A stretch of 64,000 nt of DNA from JBJMLO01 sp045805265 (GTDB lineage: Bacteria > Actinomycetota > UBA4738 > JACQTL01): contig JBJMLO010000013.1 of NCBI GenBank assembly GCA_045805265.1, forward strand, positions 372,001 to 436,000, read 5' to 3'. The notes beneath the pieces were generated by a model. That model had not been told where the DNA came from and searched no databases. It saw only the letters and a list, made by a program, of their open reading frames with translations. Positions within the stretch are counted from its first letter, which is position 1; the number at the start of each line of letters is the position of its first letter. Both the position numbers and the translations under genes were made by a program. Of this stretch, positions 58,622 to 64,000 are shown in pieces.

Positions 58622-60508
58622 TCAGTCCCGGCCCGCGGCCTCCACGGGCCGTTCGATCGAACCGGCCTTCCCCACCGCGCCCGACGACTCCGCCTGCGAG
58701 ATGGCCCACGCGGTGTTGATCAACCCGATGTGGCTGAACGCCTGGGGGAAGTTCCCCAGCAGCTCGCCGGTCTCCTCGTCGACCTCCTCGGCCAGCAGCC
58801 CGACGTCGTTGGCGAACGCGACGGTCCGCTCGAACACCGCCCGGGCCCGGTCGACCTTCCCGGCCCGGGCCAGCGCCTCCGCCAGCCAGAACGTGCAGAG
58901 GAGGAACGTGCCCTCGGTACCCTCAAGGCCGTCCACGCCCTCCTCCGCCCGGTACCGGAACACCAGCCCCCGCTCGTCGGTCAGGTCCCGCTCGATAGCC
59001 TCGATCGTGGCCAGCATGCGGGGGTCGTCGGCCGGCAGGAACCCGATGCACGCCATCATCAGGTTGGAGGCGTCCAGCTCCGAGCCGCCGAGGTACTGGG
59101 CGAAGGCGCCTGCCTCCTCTGACCACCCCCGGTCCAGGATTGCGTTTCGGATCTCCTTGCGCGTTGCCGACCATCCCTCGACGCGGTCCTCGCCGCCGAT
59201 CAGCTCGGCCATGTCGATCGCCCGGTCGAGCGCCAACCAGCACATCAGCTTCGAGTACAGGAAGTGCCGGGGCTCGCCGCGGATCTCCCAGATGCCCTGG
59301 TCCTGTTCCTGCCACCGGGCCCCGGCGGCGTCCGCCACCTGGACCAGGAACGCCTTCGTGGCGTCGTCGATCCCGGACAGCTGGTCCCGCAGCCGGAACG
59401 CTGCGTCCAGGAGCTCGCCGTACACGTCCAGCTGGCGCTGGTCCCAGGCGCCGTTGCCGACGCGCACCGGGCGGCTGTCCCGCCACCCGGACAGGTGGGG
59501 GAGGATCCGCTCGGTGAGGTCGTGTTCGCCGCCGATCCCGAACATGATCTGCAGGTCGTGGCCGGGGCCGATCTGCGAGGCGACGGCGCCCGTCATCCAC
59601 GAGAAGAACTTGAGGGCCTCGTCGGGGCACGCCGCGACCCACAGCGCGTCGAGGGTGAACGACGCGTCCCGGATCCACGCGTAGCGGTAGTCCCAGTTCC
59701 GCTCGCCGCCCACGCCCTCGGGGAGCGAGGTGGTCGGCGCCGCGACGATGGCACCGGTCGGCTGGTACATGAGCGCCTGCAACACGCGCCCGGAGTGGTA
59801 CACGAGGTCCGCCCACGGGCCCTCGTACGCCTGGTGAACGCCCGACCATGTCCGCCACGCCTCCACGGTTCCCTCGAGGGCGCCGGCAATCTCGTCCGGC
59901 GTCCATGCGGCGGGGGCCTCGCTGTCGAACGACGTCCGGTTCTGCAGGGCGAACCCAACCGCCTCGCCCTCGCGCAGGGTGAACGACGTCCGGGCCGTGG
60001 AGCCGTCGATCACGGCGGGCCGATCGGTGGAGAGCAGCGACCGGAGCGCGCCGCCGCGGGACTCGACGCCGCCGTCGGTGGCGGTGAGGAGCGGCGTCAC
60101 CAGCCCGTATTCGGGGCGAGGGGCGAACTCGACCTCGACGTCCACCGAGCCCTCGGTGCACTCGATCCGGCGGAGCAGGGTCCGCGGAGCCTCGGCCCCG
60201 AGATCGTGGCCGTGCTCCGTGGGGTCCAGCGCCATGGCATCGGTGAGCACCGCCACTCCGCCGTCGGTCCGGAACGTGGTCTCGAGCACCATGGTCCGGT
60301 CGAGGTAGGTGCGCGTGGCGGTGAACCGGCCTTTCGGCGTGATCGAGAAGTGCCCTGCCGAGTCGTCGAGGATCCGCGCGAAGACGGCCGGGCTGTCGAA
60401 CCGGGGCCGGCACAGCCAGTCGATGGACCCGGATTTGCTCACGAGCGCTGCGGAATGGCAGTCGGAGATCAGCGCGTAGTCCGCGATCGGAGTCGAGCTC
60501 AAGCGCAC
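58622..60508 (-). CDS. GH15-family glucoamylase/trehalase-like enzyme
   Basis: 628 residues (626 if TTG 60502 is used, which has better ribosome-site spacing). IADYALISDCHSAALVSKSGS is the family N-terminus. The barrel has NWDYRYAWIRDASFTLDAL, the catalytic-acid Glu in DQGIWEIRGEPRHF and the base Glu in GTEGTFLLCTFW. No signal peptide. It is a diverged paralogue of the enzyme at 43396-45255 and is likely cytoplasmic, acting on trehalose or short alpha-glucans. It stands alone; the upstream sulfatase points the same way, 108 bases off. Confidence 0.93.
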   Translation of the reverse strand: MRLSSTPIADYALISDCHSAALVSKSGSIDWLCRPRFDSPAVFARILDDSAGHFSITPKGRFTATRTYLDRTMVLETTFRTDGGVAVLTDAMALDPTEHGHDLGAEAPRTLLRRIECTEGSVDVEVEFAPRPEYGLVTPLLTATDGGVESRGGALRSLLSTDRPAVIDGSTARTSFTLREGEAVGFALQNRTSFDSEAPAAWTPDEIAGALEGTVEAWRTWSGVHQAYEGPWADLVYHSGRVLQALMYQPTGAIVAAPTTSLPEGVGGERNWDYRYAWIRDASFTLDALWVAACPDEALKFFSWMTGAVASQIGPGHDLQIMFGIGGEHDLTERILPHLSGWRDSRPVRVGNGAWDQRQLDVYGELLDAAFRLRDQLSGIDDATKAFLVQVADAAGARWQEQDQGIWEIRGEPRHFLYSKLMCWLALDRAIDMAELIGGEDRVEGWSATRKEIRNAILDRGWSEEAGAFAQYLGGSELDASNLMMACIGFLPADDPRMLATIEAIERDLTDERGLVFRYRAEEGVDGLEGTEGTFLLCTFWLAEALARAGKVDRARAVFERTVAFANDVGLLAEEVDEETGELLGNFPQAFSHIGLINTAWAISQAESSGAVGKAGSIERPVEAAGRD

Positions 60509-60616
60509 CCTCCCGGTGCCGTTCGTTCCGCGTTCAGCGTTTCGTCCCGGACCGCGGTCGAGGCGTTACGGGGAACCAGCCACCCGGTCCTGGGAGCGGA
60601 GGTTCCCGCGCGCGGA

Positions 60617-62134
60617 TCAGGGACGGGTCATCCCGAGCGGGGCCGGATCGCACAACTGATGAAGCCGGGGAGCGAGTGCGGCGATCGCCTCGGCGCTCGA
60701 CGGGTCACCGGCCAGGTTGTTCAGCTCGTAGGGATCGGTGTCGAGGTCGTAGTACTCCCGTTCCCCGGTCGTGTACACGACGTACACGGAATGGGTCGTC
60801 CGGACCGCGCAGTAGCTCGGGACCGTCAGCCGGCTCGGCACCTCGGCATGCTCGACGAGGAACGAGCTCCGCCAGCCCTGCGGTCGGCCCCGCAGAAGGG
60901 GCAGCAGGCTCCGGCCGTCGGGGCTGTCCGGAGTCACCCCCGCCAGGCGGGCGAAGGTGGGGGCCAGGTCGATGTTCAGGGCCATCTGGGGAACCGTCGT
61001 CGGCGTGCTCGTCAGCGGCGGGTAGCTGATGACGAGGGGAACGCGGATGCTCTCCTCGTACGGCGCCTGCTTGTTCTGCCAGCGGTGCTCGCCCCAGGCC
61101 AGTCCGTTGTCGGACATGAAGGCGATCATCGTGTGGTCCAGCCGTCCGGTGGCCCGGAGCGCCGCGACGATGCGCCCGACGGCCCGATCCACGCCGCGCA
61201 GCGCCTGGTACTGACCCCGGCCGAAGGCGTCGAGATCGGCGATCCGCTGTTCGTCGAGCGGGCGGAGATCCCGGATGTACCTGGGCTTGTCCGAGACGTC
61301 CGCCTCGTTGAAGTTCGGAGGACGGAACGGCGCGACCTTGCCGAACTCGCCCTGCGCTCCCGGCGGCGCAACCGGCGGGCCGTGCGGTGCCCACGGCGCG
61401 AAGTACAGGAACATCGGGCCCTTCGCCGAGTCGATGAACCGGACCGCCCGGTTGGCCAGCACGCCGGTCGAGTAGTCCTCCGGATTGTCGCCGTAGTCGC
61501 GCGTCCGGGTCCCGGAGGTGAGGGTGTAGTCGTAGTAGTAGCCGCCGCGGGGAGGCTCCATCACGAACGCGTTCCAGCGATCCCACCCCGGGGGGACGTA
61601 CCCGCCCGGGTATGCATTGAGGTACTTCCCGACGAGGCCGGTGTCGTAGCCGCCGTCGTGGAGCCACGTCGCGATGGTCGACCGGTCGTGGAACGCCCCG
61701 AACCCCCCGTGCGCGCCCGAGTTCGCGTAGACGCCGGTCGTGTGGGAGTAGTTCCCGGTCAGGATGCTCGACCGGCTCGGACAGCACAGCGAGTTCACGA
61801 CGAACGCGTTCGAGAACGTCACGCCGTGGTCGACCAGCAGCGACTGGACGTTGGGCATGGACCACAGCGAATCGAAGCGCTGGTCGTCGGTGAGGATGAG
61901 GACGATGTCCGCCCGCCCGCTGGTGTCCTGCCTGATCCGCACGACCGGACGGGTACGTGGCCGCTCGACCGTGTGCGCCAGGGACACGCCGATGGTCGCC
62001 ACGAGGACCGGCGTGACGGCACTCAACCACACGAGCCGTGCGAACCGAACCCTCCCCGGCCCGCGAACGGTGCGCGCGCGGCCCGAGAGCGAAGGCGGCA
62101 CGAATCCCGGCCTCCGCGCCCGCCTTCCCCACAT
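60617..62134 (-). CDS. formylglycine-dependent sulfatase (arylsulfatase type)
   Basis: 505 residues with an Arg-rich start and one membrane/signal segment (about 33-52). The formylglycine motif is canonical: SLCCPSRSSILTGNYSH, where the second Cys of CCPSR is the one converted. Metal ligands are Asp pair in LILTDDQRFDSLW and SDNGLAWGEH. It should hydrolyse sulfate esters outside the cell or at the membrane, after activation by a formylglycine-generating enzyme that is not in this window. Compare the Thr-type homologue at 3192. Confidence 0.92.
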   Translation of the reverse strand: MWGRRARRPGFVPPSLSGRARTVRGPGRVRFARLVWLSAVTPVLVATIGVSLAHTVERPRTRPVVRIRQDTSGRADIVLILTDDQRFDSLWSMPNVQSLLVDHGVTFSNAFVVNSLCCPSRSSILTGNYSHTTGVYANSGAHGGFGAFHDRSTIATWLHDGGYDTGLVGKYLNAYPGGYVPPGWDRWNAFVMEPPRGGYYYDYTLTSGTRTRDYGDNPEDYSTGVLANRAVRFIDSAKGPMFLYFAPWAPHGPPVAPPGAQGEFGKVAPFRPPNFNEADVSDKPRYIRDLRPLDEQRIADLDAFGRGQYQALRGVDRAVGRIVAALRATGRLDHTMIAFMSDNGLAWGEHRWQNKQAPYEESIRVPLVISYPPLTSTPTTVPQMALNIDLAPTFARLAGVTPDSPDGRSLLPLLRGRPQGWRSSFLVEHAEVPSRLTVPSYCAVRTTHSVYVVYTTGEREYYDLDTDPYELNNLAGDPSSAEAIAALAPRLHQLCDPAPLGMTRP

Positions 62135-62202
62135 TTGTCGCCCCTCCCCGAGCCCCCCCCAGTATGGGACGAGAAGTCACGAATCGCCAGGGGTGGTCGC
62201 CG

Positions 62203-62910
62203 TTACCTCCGGGTCCAGCCGAGGCCCAAACCGTCGCACGCCGTGAGGTACTTCTCTCTCCACTCGCCGATGGCGATGGGCTGGTACCAAGCCGTGGCGA
62301 TGAGCGCGCCGTCACGGACGACGTCGATACCCCTTGGGACCGCTTTCGGGTAACCCTCCGGCCGGATTTGGTCGGCAGGCTGCAAGCCCAAGAGCTGTCC
62401 CCTGAGGGCGCTGTCCAGCGTCTCGCCCCCACCGAGGGCAAAGGTTCCGTGCCCTGGGAGATCAGTCGCCGACATGCATTTCGTTTGCGCTGGGGCGCGA
62501 TAGAAACGCTCGGGATCGACCACCAGATACCAAACGCATTGGGTCGGCGCGACGGGAGCCGAGGCGTCGGCCGGCATGTCGCACCAGTTTGGCTGAGTGC
62601 AGGATCGTGAGTAGAGGCCCGGGCCGGTGCCCTCCACGATCCGGGAGACGCGCTGTCGCTCGTCCACAAGCCGAACATGGACTCCGTCCGCCTCCGGCTG
62701 GACGTACCGCCCGCTTTCGTGCACCCCTTCTTCGTTGCATGTGAAGGTCAACGACCTCGGGACCGTGCGCGGGTTTGCCGGCGGGGCGATGGACCCCGTG
62801 CTGGGCCCTGACGGCGCCTTCGTTCGCGTACACGAGGCGGCCACTGCAGCCACCGCGAAGCATAGGACGACTTCGACCCTTCGATCGCGACGTCTCTGTG
62901 GTTGAGCCAT
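62203..62910 (-). CDS. hypothetical lipoprotein
   Basis: 235 residues from ATG 62910, preceded by GGAGAG. The signal peptide (VEVVLCFAVAAVAASC) ends in a lipobox-like AASC. The body has six or more Cys, including LTFTCNEEGVHESGRYV, RSCTQPNWCDMP and TKCMSATDLPG, which suggests disulfides. It has no recognised family. The frame continues upstream to 63003 without coding features. Confidence 0.65.
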   Translation of the reverse strand: MAQPQRRRDRRVEVVLCFAVAAVAASCTRTKAPSGPSTGSIAPPANPRTVPRSLTFTCNEEGVHESGRYVQPEADGVHVRLVDERQRVSRIVEGTGPGLYSRSCTQPNWCDMPADASAPVAPTQCVWYLVVDPERFYRAPAQTKCMSATDLPGHGTFALGGGETLDSALRGQLLGLQPADQIRPEGYPKAVPRGIDVVRDGALIATAWYQPIAIGEWREKYLTACDGLGLGWTRR

Positions 62911-63150
62911 CTGCTCTCCGAGCCCGCATGACGGCTCCTGCGTGGTTCTGGATGCATCAAAACTGCGATGGGTTGTACGTACGTCCGGAGCATCCTTGAT
63001 CATTTCCTCAAACCTGAGCTGCGGCAGAAATCAGCTGTGCTTTCGGAGACGACGTCACGCCAGTGTTTGAGCGCGAGGAGCAGGGAACTGGTCTTGGCGT
63101 CGGTCGGGGCGCCCTCCAGGCATCAGGGGGAGGTCCGGAATCTCCTTTTC
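62911..63150. other. intergenic region, less G+C-rich
   Basis: About 240 bases without a convincing gene. The composition is somewhat lower in G+C than the flanking genes. No defined promoter was identified with confidence. Confidence 0.4.
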
Positions 63151-63175
63151 AGGGGTCGGTTGAAGGAAGACCCCT
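63151..63175 (-). terminator. hairpin after tRNA-Ala
   Basis: AGGGGTC (63151-63157) and GACCCCT (63169-63175) with an 11-base loop, directly behind the CCA end of tRNA-Ala on the minus strand. A short A/T-rich stretch follows. Confidence 0.65.
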
Positions 63176-63176
63176 T

Positions 63177-63253
63177 TGGTGGAGGTGAGGGGATTTGAAC
63201 CCCTGACCTCTGCCGTGCGAAGGCAGCGCTCTACCGGTCTGAGCTACACCCCC
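63177..63253 (-). tRNA. tRNA-Ala (anticodon CGC), CCA encoded
   Basis: Read on the minus strand. The acceptor stem is GGGGGTG/CACCTCC with the alanine-identity G3-U70 pair; D arm GCTC/GAGC; anticodon stem CTGCC/GGCAG with loop TTCGCAC (anticodon CGC, reading GCG); T arm AGGGG/CCCCT with TTCAAAT; discriminator A followed by genomic CCA. Hairpins lie on both sides. Confidence 0.96.
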
Positions 63254-63274
63254 GGAATCGGCTTAGCGTAGCAG

Positions 63275-63305
63275 AGGGGTCCCCGGCCTCCGGCCGGGGA
63301 CCCCT
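63275..63305 (-). terminator. strong hairpin terminator after PH-like gene
   Basis: A perfect 14-bp stem, AGGGGTCCCCGGCC / GGCCGGGGACCCCT, with loop TCC, lies 21 bases after the stop at 63327 on the minus strand and 21 bases before tRNA-Ala. No T-tract follows. Confidence 0.75.
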
Positions 63306-63326
63306 CGTACCTCGTGTCGGTCGGGC

Positions 63327-63812
63327 CTAGCCGCTGAACTGGCCTCCCTGGGCCGGCGGCTGGACGGCCGGCGCTGGTGGCTGCACGGGCTGGGGCGTGC
63401 CCTGGCCCGTCAGCGCGGCGATCAGGTGCTGGACCTCGTCGCGCCAGATGCGGTGCACGTTCACGCGCACGTCCTTGCCCGTCGGGCGCTGGACCCGGAA
63501 CTTGCTCCAGATCACGTTGTCCACGTCCACGTCGTGGATCTGGATCCCCGAGCGCGGGTCGGCCTCCACGCCGCCCTTCGGCCGCGCGCTCCACATCGAA
63601 GCGCGGAACCACAGCAGGCGCCGGTCGGTGACGACGAGGTAGTACCACTTCGCCCCCATGAGCAGCATGATGAGCAGGCCGACTCCGCCCTGCAGCCACG
63701 GGCTCGGGCCGGTCTGGCAGTACGTCCCCGCCAGGACCTGCTCGCCGGGCTCCAGCGCGGGCTGGACCACCGCCTCGTACTGCGCCTTGATCTTCTCCTT
63801 GCGAAAGGCCAC
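63327..63812 (-). CDS. PH-domain-like membrane-associated protein
   Basis: 161 residues from GTG 63812, preceded by GGAGGAGGGG. A short helical start (FRKEKIKAQYEAVVQPALEPGEQVLAGTYC) leads into a hydrophobic segment (GGVGLLIMLLMGAKWYYLVV, about 42-61), then TDRRLLWFRASM and a beta-rich domain like the bacterial PH fold. The end is a Pro/Gln-rich tail (QPVQPPAPAVQPPAQ). The partner or function is unknown. A strong terminator follows. Confidence 0.75.
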   Translation of the reverse strand: MAFRKEKIKAQYEAVVQPALEPGEQVLAGTYCQTGPSPWLQGGVGLLIMLLMGAKWYYLVVTDRRLLWFRASMWSARPKGGVEADPRSGIQIHDVDVDNVIWSKFRVQRPTGKDVRVNVHRIWRDEVQHLIAALTGQGTPQPVQPPAPAVQPPAQGGQFSG

Positions 63813-63930
63813 GTCCCCCTCCTCCTTTTTGTCCGGGATGTGCCGTCGGAGAGGGTACACGGGGGACGGCGAAACGGGAAGGGTGATTTCCGTTGGCCCA
63901 CGCCGCCGTATCCTCCTCCCGGGAGGCCCG

Positions 63931-64000
63931 ATGGAGCTCGCCGTCACGAAACAGGAGATCGTCCAGGCCACCCGGGCGGAGCGGATCCGGACGCTGGCGC
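63931..64000 (+). CDS. start of an unidentified gene, cut by window edge
   Basis: ATG 63931 follows GGGAGG at a good distance and opens a frame through the window edge (MELAVTKQEIVQATRAERIR, 23 codons visible). The short piece is charged and helical. Too little is present to name it; it could be the start of a regulator or cytoplasmic enzyme. Confidence 0.5.
   Translation, partial: MELAVTKQEIVQATRAERIRTLA

Noticed and set aside
1..64000. CRISPR array, insertion sequence or prophage
   Set aside because: No regularly spaced repeats, transposase, integrase or phage structural genes were seen on either strand.

Overview
This is about 64 kb of very GC-rich DNA (visibly near 70% G+C, with strong G/C third-position bias) from a bacterial chromosome. 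The organism is almost certainly an actinomycetote. A block of housekeeping genes keeps the order known from mycobacteria and other Actinomycetota: protein O-mannosyltransferase / rsmI divergent pair, then metG-tatD-rpfB-like-rsmA-ispE, tRNA-Gln, glmU-prs and rplY. GTG starts, Shine-Dalgarno-led genes, a GH15 pair and small actinobacterial membrane proteins agree. The rpfB position encodes a G5/RlpA protein and not a resuscitation-promoting factor, so a lineage outside the classical Streptomyces/Mycobacterium groups is likely; the species cannot be named from sequence alone. No IS element, prophage, rRNA or CRISPR array was seen.

Layout. 1-16.3 kb: rplY (partial), then a roughly 6.5 kb accessory insert (sugar epimerase, glycosyltransferase, Thr-type sulfatase-fold protein, histone H1/CsbD-like protein, ECF sigma with its coupled membrane partner), then prs-glmU, an M23 peptidase, tRNA-Gln, ispE, rsmA, a G5/RlpA cell-wall protein, tatD and metG. 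16.3-24.6 kb: a second ECF sigma with a PD40-propeller partner, three tandem paralogous secreted proteins sharing an upstream element, a cupredoxin lipoprotein, rsmI, PMT and a small zincin. 24.5-34 kb: HAD phosphatase, CPBP protease, an XRE-TPR regulator facing a 28-residue hydrophobic peptide gene across an A+T-richer operator region, a degenerate receiver protein, AlkA-like glycosylase, LarA-like racemase, macrodomain and rhodanese proteins, small membrane proteins, a threonine-dehydratase-like enzyme and a MobA-like transferase. 34-41.4 kb: an oxidative cluster (FAD/Fe-S dehydrogenase, PoxB-like TPP enzyme, enolase-superfamily enzyme, SDR). 41.4-49.6 kb: lipoprotein, AI-2E transporter, a GH15 enzyme, and a seven-gene Mrp/Mbh-type cation antiporter operon. 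49.6-64 kb: a palindrome-controlled small gene next to a zinc-ribbon/cyclase/AAA/TPR protein, a broken YhhN gene, DLH hydrolase, msrA, a SUKH-like protein, a twin zinc-cluster protein, a second GH15, a formylglycine-type sulfatase, a lipoprotein, tRNA-Ala between two hairpins, and a PH-like membrane protein.

Most notable is 26.1-28.3 kb. A helix-turn-helix/TPR regulator is divergent from a tiny gene with its own promoter and ribosome binding site, whose product looks like a secretion signal followed by a five-residue tail (SFPWH). GTTAAC/ATTAAC/GTTAAT half-sites lie in between. This layout matches peptide-pheromone (RRNPP-type) circuits of Bacillota and would be unusual in an actinomycetote. 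Other points of interest are the tandem secreted family with its shared upstream element, a perfect palindrome inside a consensus promoter at 49.65 kb, several genes whose conserved N-termini lie upstream of any ATG/GTG/TTG, and the Mbh-like gene order of the antiporter operon.
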